From the NCBI GenBank assembly GCA_017306155.1, contig JAFKJB010000005.1, positions 1 to 64,000 on the forward strand: a stretch of 64,000 nucleotides of DNA. The letters run 5' to 3'. Under the pieces are notes generated by a model. That model was not told the origin of the DNA. It saw only the letters and a program-made list of their open reading frames with translations, and ran no database searches. Source of the stretch: Nitrosospira multiformis (GTDB lineage: Bacteria; Pseudomonadota; Gammaproteobacteria; Burkholderiales; Nitrosomonadaceae). Below, piece after piece: positions 9,452 through 18,142 of this stretch. A program made the translations under genes and the position numbers. How positions within the stretch are numbered: position 1 is the stretch's first letter; each line of letters begins with the position of its first letter.

Positions 9452-9637
9452 ATGCCGCAAGCATCCCTGCCGATCAAGGTCTGGAAAATCCCTTACCTGC
9501 AAAAACGCGGGGATGGCTTTTCATTCCACATTTCGTATCCTGATGAGTTTCAGACAACGGCTGGCAAGCGAGAGTTTACCAAAACTCTTGAAACAGGGGA
9601 TAAAAGTGTTGCTATTCCGAGGAGACTTGCGGGCTGA
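9452..9637 (+). pseudogene. Truncated N-terminus of a tyrosine-recombinase integrase
   Basis: 61 codons from ATG 9452 to TGA. The text KIPYLQKRGDGFSFHISYP followed by a KTLETGDKSVA stretch resembles the N-terminal arm-binding region (DUF6538-like: 'yLqkRgg.y.fR...P', then 'kSLgTkdk..A') of phage/island integrases. Everything after this point, including the catalytic R-H-R-Y domain, is missing. Its position 70 bp downstream of a tRNA-Ser gene, in the same direction, is where an island integrase would sit. I read it as the remnant of an integrase left when an island decayed. The family call rests on pattern memory, not a search. Confidence 0.6.
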
Positions 9638-9812
9638 GCCATAGTAACAAGTTGGCAGATTGAAATAAGCCTGTTCAAAAACAAAAGCGGGATAAGAGCA
9701 AACGGGAGCTTCGGTGCGGGTAGCCTTATAGCTTATAGATGCTTGCCGGCAGGCAGACTGCGCGTGTTTCGCCGCCTCGAAAAAGTCCTGCGACGGAACT
9801 TTGAAGGAAAGG

Positions 9813-11696
9813 TCAGTCTATCGATCTCTCGCGATGCTGCTCCCCGGGAGTCCCGGTCCAGGAGGTGTGAGTGGCATGAGGCGACGCACTGCGATCTGCA
9901 CGCTGCTGTGCGGGGCCGTTGACGCGGCGAAGGTTGTACGCCGTATTGATCAATCCGACGTGGGAAAATGCCTGGGGGTAATTTCCCAGCTGGCGTCGGT
10001 GACGGGGGTGGTATTCCTCGGCAAGAAGCCCGAGGTCGTTGCGTAGAGACAGGAGATGCTCGAGAAGAACTTCCGCATCGTGACTGCGGCCGATCATTGT
10101 ATAGGCATCGGCGAGCCAGAAACTGCAAACGAGAAAAGTTCCTTCCTCACCGGGGAGCCCGTCTTCGGTTTCGCCAACGCGATAGCGCAGCACGAGCCCA
10201 TCTTCCATCAGGTCGCGTTCAATGGCTTCTACCGTTCCCCGAAAGCGGGGATCGTCCGGCGGCAGAAACCCTATCTCAGCCATCAGCAGCAAGGATGCGT
10301 CCAGCCCCGCGCCGTCGTAATGCTGCACGAATGTGTTCCGCTCCTTATCATAGCCGCGCGCCAGCACTTCCCGATGAATCTCGTCGCGGAGCGTGCGCCA
10401 TTTCCCGACAGGGCCGGGGAAGCCGAATTGCTCCACCGCTTTTATGGCTCGATCAAACGCGACCCAGGCCATCATTTTCGAATAGACGAAATGCCTGGCC
10501 CCGCCGCGCACCTCCCAGATGCCTTGGTCGGGCCCGCGCCAAAGACTCTCCAGTCGGGAAAGAATTGCCAGCTGGAACCGCCAGGCTTCCTGATGCGGCC
10601 CGAGTTGCGACTTACGGGCAGTATAAAGTGTGTCCATCAGCTCGCCGAACACGTCTAACTGAATCTGGTCGTGCGCGCCGTTGCCTATGCGCACAGGAGG
10701 GCTGTTCTCGTAACCCGGCAGCCAGGGAAGCTCGATTTCAGTCAGGCGGCGCTCGCCCCCGATCCCGTACATGATCTGCATCTGATCAGGGGCGCCAGCG
10801 GCAGCCCGGAGCATCCATTCCCTGAATGCCCCGGCCTCGTCGAAGCGTCCTGCATTCATGAATGCATATAATGTGAGCGTGGAGTCGCGGATCCAGCAGT
10901 AGCGGTAATCCCAGTTTCGGACTCCGCCGATCTCTTCGGGGAGAGAAGTTGTAAGCGCCGCGACGATGCCACCGCTTGGCTGGTAGGAGAGCGCCTTGAG
11001 CGTAATGAGCGAACGCTCGACTGCATCCTTCCATCCAGGTTCGTCGAACTCCGAGAGCTGGCAGATGCGGGTCCACTCCCGCCACCAGGCGAGCGTGTGC
11101 TCGAGTCTCATCCTGCCGTCGTCAATGAAGTGGGGCTCCCGATGCAGGGGATGATAGGCAAGCGTGAAGGGGATAACATCGCCTTCTCCCACCTCGAACT
11201 CGGCGACGGTGCGCATGTCCTCGCCGCGAAGGGCGACAGGAGTTGCCAATTCCACCGCATCCGGCCCGGCAACGGCATGGATGCCATAGTCGCGGCGGCG
11301 TACCCAGGGAATGGTCTTGCCGTAGCCGAAGCGCAGGGCCAGTTCCATCCGCATCGATGCCTTGCCTGACACCCCCTGTACAAGGCGGACGACGTCGACT
11401 CTCTCGGGATCATTGGAAAGCGGCATGAAATCCATGAGCGTCACGATGCCATGCTCGGTTTCGAAGGTGGTTTCGAGGACCGGCGCATGGGGCAGATAAC
11501 GCCGGCTGGAGCGTTTACTCCCGCCAGCCGGGGAAATCCGCCAGTAACCATGCCTGGATGTTCCCAGCAGTGCGGCAAAGCATGCATCGGAATCGAACCG
11601 TGGAAGGCAAAGCCAATCCATCGAGCCGTCACGGGCGACAAGCGCTCCGCTCAGCATGTTGCCAATGAATCCGTATTCCTCGATTGGTTTGCTCAT
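9813..11696 (-). CDS. GH15 glycoside hydrolase (glucoamylase/trehalase-type)
   Basis: 627 residues from the ATG at 11696 (MSKPIEEYG), which overlaps the SDR stop by 4 bp. GH15 enzymes release glucose from alpha-glucans or trehalose by inversion. The N-terminal 260 residues form the super-sandwich domain (IGNMLSGALVARDGSMDW; WLCLPRFDSDACFAALLG). The (alpha/alpha)6 barrel follows with NWDYRYCWIRDSTLT near residue 300. Candidate catalytic acids are the Glu in GIWEVRGG and the Glu in LAEEYHPRHRRQLGN near the C-terminus. The last 35 residues beyond AYNLRRV are not family-like. Co-transcription with the SDR suggests sugar oxidation or storage-glycan use, which is inference. Confidence 0.9.
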   Translation of the reverse strand: MSKPIEEYGFIGNMLSGALVARDGSMDWLCLPRFDSDACFAALLGTSRHGYWRISPAGGSKRSSRRYLPHAPVLETTFETEHGIVTLMDFMPLSNDPERVDVVRLVQGVSGKASMRMELALRFGYGKTIPWVRRRDYGIHAVAGPDAVELATPVALRGEDMRTVAEFEVGEGDVIPFTLAYHPLHREPHFIDDGRMRLEHTLAWWREWTRICQLSEFDEPGWKDAVERSLITLKALSYQPSGGIVAALTTSLPEEIGGVRNWDYRYCWIRDSTLTLYAFMNAGRFDEAGAFREWMLRAAAGAPDQMQIMYGIGGERRLTEIELPWLPGYENSPPVRIGNGAHDQIQLDVFGELMDTLYTARKSQLGPHQEAWRFQLAILSRLESLWRGPDQGIWEVRGGARHFVYSKMMAWVAFDRAIKAVEQFGFPGPVGKWRTLRDEIHREVLARGYDKERNTFVQHYDGAGLDASLLLMAEIGFLPPDDPRFRGTVEAIERDLMEDGLVLRYRVGETEDGLPGEEGTFLVCSFWLADAYTMIGRSHDAEVLLEHLLSLRNDLGLLAEEYHPRHRRQLGNYPQAFSHVGLINTAYNLRRVNGPAQQRADRSASPHATHTSWTGTPGEQHRERSID

Positions 11697-12529
11697 CCCG
11701 CGCCCCGGAATGCCGGATAGGCGGACATTGCACCATCGACGAACATTGTCGCTCCATTCATGTAATCCGACAGATCCGAAGCAAGCCACAGCACAGCCTG
11801 CGCAATATCGTCAGGTTCACCGATACGCTTGTATGGAATAAGATCGAGCAGCTTTTTCATCGCCTCTTCGGTCCCCCATGCAGAGCGATTGACGGGGGTA
11901 CGGATGGCGCCGGGAGCCACCGCATTGACGCGGATTTTCTGGGGAGCAAACTCCTGGGCGAGCGAACGCATGAGCAGGTCCACACCTCCTTTGGATGCCG
12001 CATAGTTGGCCTCGAATGCCCAGGGAATCTCCTGATGCACGGAGCTCATGCATACGATCTTGCCATTTGCCCGTGATACGCCGGGTTGTGCGCCCCGTTT
12101 CAGGAATTCGCGGACAGCTTCGCGAGAGCACAGAAACATTCCGGTGAGATTGACATCGATCACCTTCTGCCATTGGGAGAGCGTCATCTCCTGGAATTTG
12201 GCACTGCTCTCGATTCCAGCGTTGTTCACCAGAATATGCAGGGTGCCGAAGCGTGCAACCGTGGCTGTGAACATCGCCACGACCTGATCCTCGTTGCTCA
12301 CACCAGCGGCATAGGCGAAAGCGCTCCCGCCTGCGTCTTCTATCTCACGGCATACCTCGGCTGCATCTTTGCTGGACTCAGCAAGATGATTGATTACAAC
12401 CTTCGCGCCTGCGCAACCCAGCGCGAGGGCGCAAGCGCGGCCTATGCCTGAAGACGCACCCGTTACTAGGGCAACCTGTCCGGAAAGACCGAATACATCC
12501 TTGCTGATCGCGCACTGTTTTGCGTTCAT
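11693..12529 (-). CDS. Short-chain dehydrogenase/reductase (glucose 1-dehydrogenase-like)
   Basis: 278 residues from ATG 12529 (MNAKQCA), preceded by AGGGA about 5 bases upstream; a longer frame begins at 12586. A classical SDR: the NAD(P) motif is TGASSGIGRA near residue 27, NNAG is in LVNNAGIESS near residue 105, and the catalytic Ser and YxxxK are in MSSVH and YAASKGG. The end FVDGAM matches glucose 1-dehydrogenase/3-oxoacyl reductase proteins. The 4-bp overlap with the GH15 start shows a two-gene operon. Linked to a glucosidase, oxidation of the released glucose is a reasonable guess, but the SDR substrate cannot be read from the sequence. Confidence 0.88.
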   Translation of the reverse strand: MNAKQCAISKDVFGLSGQVALVTGASSGIGRACALALGCAGAKVVINHLAESSKDAAEVCREIEDAGGSAFAYAAGVSNEDQVVAMFTATVARFGTLHILVNNAGIESSAKFQEMTLSQWQKVIDVNLTGMFLCSREAVREFLKRGAQPGVSRANGKIVCMSSVHQEIPWAFEANYAASKGGVDLLMRSLAQEFAPQKIRVNAVAPGAIRTPVNRSAWGTEEAMKKLLDLIPYKRIGEPDDIAQAVLWLASDLSDYMNGATMFVDGAMSAYPAFRGAG

Positions 12530-12952
12530 TGGGGTTCCCTGATCCTCGATAGCTATCCTGTTGATCGAAGAATTGAACTGGTACAAAGCGTCTGCCTTGA
12601 TATGTTCCCGCCGCTTCTCGCTTGAGGCGAGTGGACGAGCCGAAGCGCGGGAGCGCCTTATGAATTACCAAACAACTTATTCCAGGCTCTCGAAGCAGCT
12701 TCGATCCCTAAAACTTTCCGGGCGTCTCAGACGATGATTACAGACAGAGATCCTGTGAATCTCGTCATTCGCGGGGCCTTGATTTCAAAGTAGCATGCCC
12801 TTCCAAGAGCGTCAAACTCGAGCCCAGGCAGAAGAAAGAAATTGAATCGGTTTTTTCTTTGAAGGAGGAATTTATTCACTCAGCAAAACTCGGTGATTCG
12901 ATCCGTATGCCTTCTTTCAGGAGGATCCATGGCAAACTGGATTCAGGACTCA
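12530..12952. other. Intergenic region without an intact gene
   Basis: 423 bp upstream of the SDR gene. No intact coding frame is recognised. Near its right end is a canonical ribosome-binding site AGGAGG (12919-12924) four bases before ATG 12929, opening a frame that begins MANWIQDS. After about 8 codons this frame runs into the reverse side of the transposase remnant, so it may be the surviving 5' end of a disrupted gene. A purine-rich AAGGAGGAA occurs near 12863 without an obvious gene. Confidence 0.5.
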
Positions 12953-13234
12953 TTAATTGAGATAGAAGATGACGGTTGCGGCAATGCAGATGGCGGAGAA
13001 GAAGGTATGTGCGCAGCGGTCGTAACGCGTGGCGATCCTGCGCCAGCCCTTGAGCCGCCCAAGCATGTCCTCGATCTGTGCCTTTTGCCTGTAGAGAGTC
13101 TTGTCGTATTCGATCTGGATCTTGCGATTCCTTTTTGTCGGTATGCAGGCCGTTATGCCTCTGGCACCCAACGCTGCCCGGAACCAGGCAGCGTCATAGC
13201 CGCGGTTTGCGATCAGGGTTCTGGCTTTGGGCAA
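12953..13234 (-). pseudogene. IS5-family transposase, C-terminal remnant
   Basis: About 93 codons of the C-terminal part of an IS5/IS427-type DDE transposase. Recognisable are ANRGYDAAWFRAAL (catalytic Asp region), the YDKTLYRQKAQIEDMLGRLK segment bearing the catalytic Glu in QIEDM, and WRRIATRYDRCAHTF. The frame is stopped by TAA a few codons upstream of 13234 and no N-terminal half is found on either strand nearby, so the element is truncated at its 5' side. No clear pair of terminal inverted repeats was found. It is immobile by itself. Confidence 0.88.
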
Positions 13235-13334
13235 TGTGGATTTTTACAGTTGATAACGGTTTTTATCATGGGTAAAATGCTCCCATGAGGGGCGGCCGGC
13301 GCCGAACTCAACGCAGAAAATGGGTGAGGCAGTC

Positions 13335-13616
13335 ATGAGCAATCGCTTCCTGTGGTGGGCCAAGACATGGATCGAGGAAAACATCCCTCCCGGCGCCAAT
13401 TCCGACATAGAGAGTCATGAAGTAAGAGCAAAGCGGCTGTCGGAGAAACTGTTCGCCGAAGCAGCTGCGGCCAACTTCACGAACTTTGAGACCGAGGAGG
13501 AGCGAGAGCGCGTTACGCCCCTGGTACTGGCCGCGGTTTCGGACAGCAGAGACTTTGACATCGATGCCTATCATCTCAAGTCGCAACTTGCGCGGGAGAA
13601 TGAAGATGGCGACTGA
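13335..13616 (+). CDS. Small hypothetical protein
   Basis: 93 residues from ATG 13335 (MSNRFLWWAK); an in-frame start at 13320 would add five. The protein is soluble, acidic and helical, with FLWWAKTWIEENIPPG at the start and AKRLSEKLFAEAAAANFT in the middle. This loosely resembles small DUF768-like proteins ('FL.kWi.enip.....A..La..L...A...gi'), but I cannot confirm that. It lies directly beside the IS5 remnant in the accessory segment and has no conserved partner gene. Codon use and the absence of stops over 98 codons support a real gene, moderately. Confidence 0.5.
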   Translation: MSNRFLWWAKTWIEENIPPGANSDIESHEVRAKRLSEKLFAEAAAANFTNFETEEERERVTPLVLAAVSDSRDFDIDAYHLKSQLARENEDGD

Positions 13617-14144
13617 GCCCCGCATGGTTGGCCTTCAGGGCGGCATCACGTTGGTTGCTTGTCAGCTGCTCGTGACATATCCCTAATCAAAAGAGGGCTG
13701 TCATTTGTTCTCAAGGATCTTCCTGGAGACAAGCCTGGAGTTTTTCGCCTCCGTAAAGCATAGGCGCTAGTCAGCCGTATTCATAAATATAGATGAGTTC
13801 GAGAAATGGCCTAAGAAAATCCGCCAGGCATTTCCTTCCTTCTCCCTCAGCTCGCGATTGTCTAGGAAGTGAACTCAAGCCTTGAGGTGAAGGATGAAAC
13901 CGCCTCGCGGCAGTATCCATCCAGGATCGCATGAGCGCCAATATCAAACAAAATCTCAAATTTTTACTCTTGCAGAATAGCAGTGGTTTCATGGCCACGA
14001 GAACATTTAATCTGTAGTAGTTGCGATCCATCGGACAGTTCCCGGCTTGACCGGTGCAGTTGTCAGATCAATAAACGTCCTTCCACTTCCATTCCGCCAG
14101 CCTTGCCCTCTCCTGTCATCATCGAGCGCCCGTATTCAAAAATC
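13617..14144. other. Intergenic region, no gene seen
   Basis: 528 bp between the small hypothetical gene and a lipoprotein gene. The longest open frames, on both strands, are low in family-like character and lack ribosome-binding sites. AT content rises around 13760-14000. I see no convincing RNA, terminator or repeat here; it probably belongs to the decayed accessory segment. Confidence 0.5.
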
Positions 14145-14465
14145 ATGAAAATCCAGGTCCTTACACTGCTGGCCATTCCGTTGCTGCATGCCTGTGCAGG
14201 CACGCCTGAATATACGCAAAGTTCGATGAAATTGAGGGATGGAACTACGCACTATTTTCTTAAGACACGCATGGGCCCCTGTGCCAACAGCCGGGATTGG
14301 GCAACCAGAACGTTGACGAAGGGTGCCAATGAAATTTGCAAGGATGGCTACGTGCTCATTGACCAGCAGACACCCATCATCCTCGATCCACTGCGCGCCG
14401 CAGACAAGGATGGAGAACTTTTGTGGCAAATCAGGTGCAACGACACCGGGCAGTCTGGCTCCTAG
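14145..14465 (+). CDS. Small putative lipoprotein
   Basis: 106 residues from ATG 14145 (MKIQVLTLL); the frame is open further upstream to 13983 but without a signal peptide there. The N-terminus is a short lipoprotein signal, LLAIPLLHACAG, with the lipobox Cys at about residue 17. The mature part has three further Cys (GPCANSRDW, EICKDGY, IRCNDTG) which could form disulfides in the periplasm. It contains no known domain I can name. It stands alone between two gene-free stretches. It is a plausible envelope protein of unknown function. Confidence 0.7.
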   Translation: MKIQVLTLLAIPLLHACAGTPEYTQSSMKLRDGTTHYFLKTRMGPCANSRDWATRTLTKGANEICKDGYVLIDQQTPIILDPLRAADKDGELLWQIRCNDTGQSGS

Positions 14466-14899
14466 CTTTTTCCTGGTCGATATCCCTTCTCACTGCCTGG
14501 TTTCTCTTTATAGGGGCGCACGTGTGCCGGACCGAATATCTCATGAGGTTTCCTGCCAGATCATCCTGATCGATCCCAGACTCAGCAGAGAATTATTCAT
14601 CTCCTGAATTTCGATTGTCGTGTTCCGTCGCATTTCTCTTCCGGTTGAGCCTGCTGCGGTGTGTGATGCAGCTGGCAGAGGGTTATACGGGCCGATAAGG
14701 AAGAAAAATGGCGGATGGTTCCGTGCGGAGCCTAATATATAATCTCAACGATGTGCTTTTGATATGCCTGCCCGATTCGCTTATTGAATGGAAACTGGAC
14801 AGGCAATTGCGCCGGTGCCGGCTCCTTTTGGCTCTATTCAGCCTTAGTCCAAGCCAAAACCAGGCCCAAAGCCCAAACCAGCATTGGGGGACTCTCGAT
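14466..14899. other. Intergenic region / possible 5' extension of the S9 peptidase
   Basis: 434 bp. From 14708 the peptidase frame is open with an ATG preceded by AAGGAAG (about 14698), giving a 64-residue extension that is not typical of the family. I keep the conserved start at 14900. The rest (14466-14700) shows no gene, repeat or terminator that I can support. Confidence 0.45.
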
Positions 14900-16747
14900 A
14901 TGAAACGCTATACCATCGAACAATTCATGGCGACGATCTCAATAATGGGGGCGTCGTTCAGCGCGGATGGAGAGCGCATCCTGTTCAGCAGCAATGAGTC
15001 GGGCATTTTCAATGCTTATACGCTCCCGGTAATGGGTGGTACGGCCGAGCCGCTGACTCGCTCTGCCGTCAATACCACATTTTCAGTCAGTTTCTTTCCG
15101 CACGATGATCGGGTACTGATCACACGGGATTACCATGGTGATGAAAATTATCATTTGTTCCTGCTTGCTCCCGACGGCGAGGAAGAAGACCTGACACCGG
15201 GGGAAAAGCTCAAGGCCCAATTCATGGGCTGGAGCACCGATGGACATGCTTTTTACGTCGCCACCAACGAGCGCGATCCGAGATTCTTCGATGTATACCG
15301 TTACGACGCCGAGACTTTTGTGCGAACCTTGCTGTACAAGAATCACCAGGGGTTCGATCTTGGTCCCATCAGCCGTGACGAGCGCTGGATTGCACTGAAC
15401 CGGTCGCACACTGCATCGGACAGTGACATCTACCTGTTCGATGTCGAAAAACAGGAAGTAAGGCACCTCACGCCGCATGAAGACTCCATCAGTTTCCGTG
15501 CTGAAACCTTCGATCCCGCCTCGCGCAAGCTCTTCTTTCTTACCACGGAGGGGAGCGAATTCAAGCATTTGTGCACTTATGATCTCATCTCCGGGGTCGT
15601 CTGCGACCATGAGAGCGCTGAGTGGGACGTGATGTACACCTATTTTTCACGCGATGGCCGATTTCGCGTAACGGGTATCAACGAAGATGGAAGTATCGTC
15701 ATTCGTGTTGTCGAAATTGAGGATGGAGAAAGGGAAAAACCTGTAAAACTGCCAGCGTTCCCCGAAGGAGAAATCCGCGGCGTGGTCTTTTCGCAAAGCA
15801 GTGCGCGCATGGCCTTCTATGTAAATGGCGATCGCTCTCCCGATAATCTGTTCGTGCACGATTTCAACACCGGACAGTTCCACCAGCTCACGCAGAGCCT
15901 GAACAAGGAGATCGATCCATCACATCTGGTGGAGGCGGAAGTGGTGCGGTTCCGGTCCTTCGATGGAATGGTGATTCCATCCATCTATTACAAGCCGCAT
16001 GAAGCATCAGACGCTAACAAGGTGCCTGCGATCGTATATGTTCATGGAGGACCTGGCGGGCAGACCATGCGGGGTTACAGCGCGCAGATTCAGTACCTCG
16101 TCAACCACGGGTATGCCGTGCTGGGCATCAATAACCGGGGAAGCGCGGGCTATGGTAAAACCTTCTTTACTGCGGCCAATCGCAAGCACGGACGAGAGCC
16201 CTTGTGGGATTGTGTGGAAGCGAAGGCCTTTCTGGCCAGTCTCGGTTACATCGACCATGAGCGCATCGGCATCATGGGCGCAAGCTATGGCGGCTACATG
16301 ACGCTTGCAGCGCTTGCGTTCCGGCCTGAAGCATTCAAGGTGGGCGTGGATATTTTTGGTGTCAGCAACTGGCTGCGCACGTTGGAGAGTATTCCCGTTT
16401 ACTGGGAGTCGGTCCGCAAAGCCATTTATGATGAGATTGGAGACCCGGTGGCGGATATCGATTCTCTCGTTGCGACTTCCCCGCTGTTTCATGCGAAGGA
16501 AATACGAAAGCCTTTATTGATCATTCAGGGAGCCAATGATCCGCGTGTGGTCAAGGCTGAGAGCGATGAAATGGTGGAGGCGGTCAGGAAGCATGGCGTT
16601 CCGGTGGAGTACATTGTTTTTCCTGACGAAGGCCACAGTTTTACCAAGAAAAAGAATCAGATCGAGGCCAATTGGCGAATACTGGAATTCCTGGACAAGT
16701 ATCTGAAAGGCGACGCGAGCAAGACTGTAAGCCGGGTGGAAAAGTAG
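14900..16747 (+). CDS. S9 family prolyl oligopeptidase / acylaminoacyl peptidase-like
   Basis: 615 residues from ATG 14900 (MKRYTIEQFM), with GGGGG ten bases upstream. It is a serine peptidase of clan SC that cleaves short peptides, often N-acylated or after Pro. The first 370 residues form a beta-propeller with WD40/TolB-like repeats (GASFSADGERILFSS; ISRDERWIALNRS). The C-terminal alpha/beta-hydrolase carries the nucleophile elbow GASYGGYM near residue 460, the Asp in GANDPRV near 550, and the His in DEGHSF near 580. The oxyanion segment is YVHGGPGGQT. No signal peptide is evident, so it is probably cytoplasmic. An upstream start at 14708 is possible. Confidence 0.92.
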   Translation: MKRYTIEQFMATISIMGASFSADGERILFSSNESGIFNAYTLPVMGGTAEPLTRSAVNTTFSVSFFPHDDRVLITRDYHGDENYHLFLLAPDGEEEDLTPGEKLKAQFMGWSTDGHAFYVATNERDPRFFDVYRYDAETFVRTLLYKNHQGFDLGPISRDERWIALNRSHTASDSDIYLFDVEKQEVRHLTPHEDSISFRAETFDPASRKLFFLTTEGSEFKHLCTYDLISGVVCDHESAEWDVMYTYFSRDGRFRVTGINEDGSIVIRVVEIEDGEREKPVKLPAFPEGEIRGVVFSQSSARMAFYVNGDRSPDNLFVHDFNTGQFHQLTQSLNKEIDPSHLVEAEVVRFRSFDGMVIPSIYYKPHEASDANKVPAIVYVHGGPGGQTMRGYSAQIQYLVNHGYAVLGINNRGSAGYGKTFFTAANRKHGREPLWDCVEAKAFLASLGYIDHERIGIMGASYGGYMTLAALAFRPEAFKVGVDIFGVSNWLRTLESIPVYWESVRKAIYDEIGDPVADIDSLVATSPLFHAKEIRKPLLIIQGANDPRVVKAESDEMVEAVRKHGVPVEYIVFPDEGHSFTKKKNQIEANWRILEFLDKYLKGDASKTVSRVEK

Positions 16748-16787
16748 GACAGTACCGTTCTGCCAACCATCCGATATCACCGGTGCA

Positions 16788-16815
16788 GGGCGGGCTTTGC
16801 CCGCCGTTTGCTTCC
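16788..16815 (+). terminator. Hairpin between convergent genes
   Basis: A perfect 7-bp stem GGCGGGC / GCCCGCC with a TTT loop at 16789-16805, followed by a T-containing tail (GTTTGCTTCC). It lies 40 bp after the S9 peptidase stop and before the end of the convergent TonB-like gene. The T tract is weak, so termination strength is uncertain. Confidence 0.55.
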
Positions 16816-16869
16816 ATCGTAACCTAGCACGTGGGATAGCGGACAGCTTCGCCTTCAGGCAGGCGATCT

Positions 16870-17730
16870 TCATCGTCGTCGCGGTGCGGCCTCCTCTCCA
16901 AAAAACTCGCGTATCAGGAAATCCTCCAGGCCCTTGCTGTCTTCAGGTCGAGCGGAGAGGACGACCACACGGTCGAGGCGGTAGGATTCCCAGTTGAAAT
17001 CCCCTTTGTGGTATTGCCGGATCAGCTCGATCATTTTTCGAACGACGGCCCGCTGAATATCGCCCCCCGGCCCGGCATCGACTTCCACCACCTCCCGGCG
17101 GGGAACGCTGCTATCTTTCTTCCAGGCACGAAACAGAAACTGTGCCGTTCGCGGCCCCATCTTGATGATCTGGAATATCCCGCTTGCGCCAGGCTCCTTG
17201 AGGTTGCGCATCACGTTAGCCATGCGCAGTTCTTCTTCGGAAGGATCGCGCTCGACCGCCTCAGGTTCAACGGGTTCATCCTCGAAAATTCCGCCTGCCC
17301 GGCGCCGCTCCCGTGCCTCGTTCATATACGCCAGTAGATCTTTGGGGCGTTCAGTCTCTGGAGAAGCCTGCGGAACAGTTTTCTGAACCGGGGCGCGTTC
17401 CTTGCTGCCCTCACGGTTTTCCATTGCCCTTTCCCGTTTGGGTTTCATCGGCTTGGCTCCTCCTTCTCCCAGTCGAGATTGGGGCTGACGCTTGGGGGAC
17501 TTGGGTGCAGGAGGTATCTTGGGACTGGGAGGCGCGGGTGGCGGTGCCTTTTGTTCCGGCGTCTCTTCGGCGAGTTCCACGAAGCTGGCTTCGATTGCAG
17601 GAGGCCCCTTGATCTCCACCTCGGGCGCGGTGAGAAGGAACCCGAATGCCCAGATAATGAGCACCCAGAGGACAGACGCCAGCGGCAGGGGCCACCAGAT
17701 GCGGATTTCCCTCGATCGGGACTTGAGCAT
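16870..17730 (-). CDS. Membrane-anchored proline-rich partner of ExbB/ExbD (TonB-like, atypical)
   Basis: 286 residues. One N-terminal membrane helix (LPLASVLWVLIIWAFGFLL, residues about 15-33) is followed by a Pro/Lys-rich spacer (residues about 57-95, many PPAP and PKSP motifs) and a charged linker. The folded C-terminal part contains FRAWKKDSSVPRREVVEVD and ESYRLDRVVVLSARP. The layout is that of TonB, and the gene is the last of an exbB-exbD operon (10 bp after exbD). However, the C-terminal 90 residues do not show the TonB C-terminal YP-x-A motifs. It could transmit proton-motive energy to a different target. That role is inference from architecture and context. Confidence 0.65.
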   Translation of the reverse strand: MLKSRSREIRIWWPLPLASVLWVLIIWAFGFLLTAPEVEIKGPPAIEASFVELAEETPEQKAPPPAPPSPKIPPAPKSPKRQPQSRLGEGGAKPMKPKRERAMENREGSKERAPVQKTVPQASPETERPKDLLAYMNEARERRRAGGIFEDEPVEPEAVERDPSEEELRMANVMRNLKEPGASGIFQIIKMGPRTAQFLFRAWKKDSSVPRREVVEVDAGPGGDIQRAVVRKMIELIRQYHKGDFNWESYRLDRVVVLSARPEDSKGLEDFLIREFFGEEAAPRRR

Positions 17731-17740
17731 GCGTTCGGGA

Positions 17741-18142
17741 TTACTCGTGTTTGATGGCTATCAGAAAGTGTTGCGCACCCGCACTACGGGCACGCAGCAT
17801 CGCCTGCACGACAATTCCTTGCGGCGCGTCGCTGTCTGCCGATACCACCACTTTCTGTTCGGAATCGCGCAGCAGTGGTTTGAGGGTGTCACCCAGCGTC
17901 TCCAGGGTCACGGGCGTGCGGTTGACAAAGATTTTGCTGTCGCTCGTCAAGGTCAATGTAACCGGCGTTTTGGTGCTGAGTTTCTCGGCCTCGCCTTGCG
18001 GCAGATTCACCTGCAGGGAATCGAGATTCTGCATCGATAATGACGATAGCATGAATGTGGCAAGCAGGAAAAACATCACATCGATCATCGGGATGATTTC
18101 GATGCGCCCCCTGCGGTACTCCCTGGATTTACGCCGCTTCAT
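17741..18142 (-). CDS. exbD: Biopolymer transport protein ExbD/TolR family
   Basis: 133 residues from ATG 18142 (MKRRKSREY), which overlaps the end of exbB by 14 bp. ExbD forms the inner-membrane stator complex with ExbB and harnesses the proton gradient. The single helix RIEIIPMIDVMFFLLATFML near residues 15-34 carries the essential Asp (MIDVMF). The periplasmic part has the usual ADSDAPQG and ARSAGAQHFLIA. Length and motif fit the family. It is flanked by exbB upstream and the TonB-like gene downstream, making a complete energy-transducing operon. Confidence 0.93.
   Translation of the reverse strand: MKRRKSREYRRGRIEIIPMIDVMFFLLATFMLSSLSMQNLDSLQVNLPQGEAEKLSTKTPVTLTLTSDSKIFVNRTPVTLETLGDTLKPLLRDSEQKVVVSADSDAPQGIVVQAMLRARSAGAQHFLIAIKHE

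Noticed and set aside
12893-13288. A 131-codon plus-strand frame across the IS remnant
   Set aside because: Most of it is antisense to the transposase fragment; only its first few codons after ATG 12929 may be a genuine gene start.
9383-14144. A second copy of the tRNA-Ser 3' end as an attachment repeat
   Set aside because: Scanning by eye found only partial CCCTCTCC matches (near 14105), too short to support an att site.
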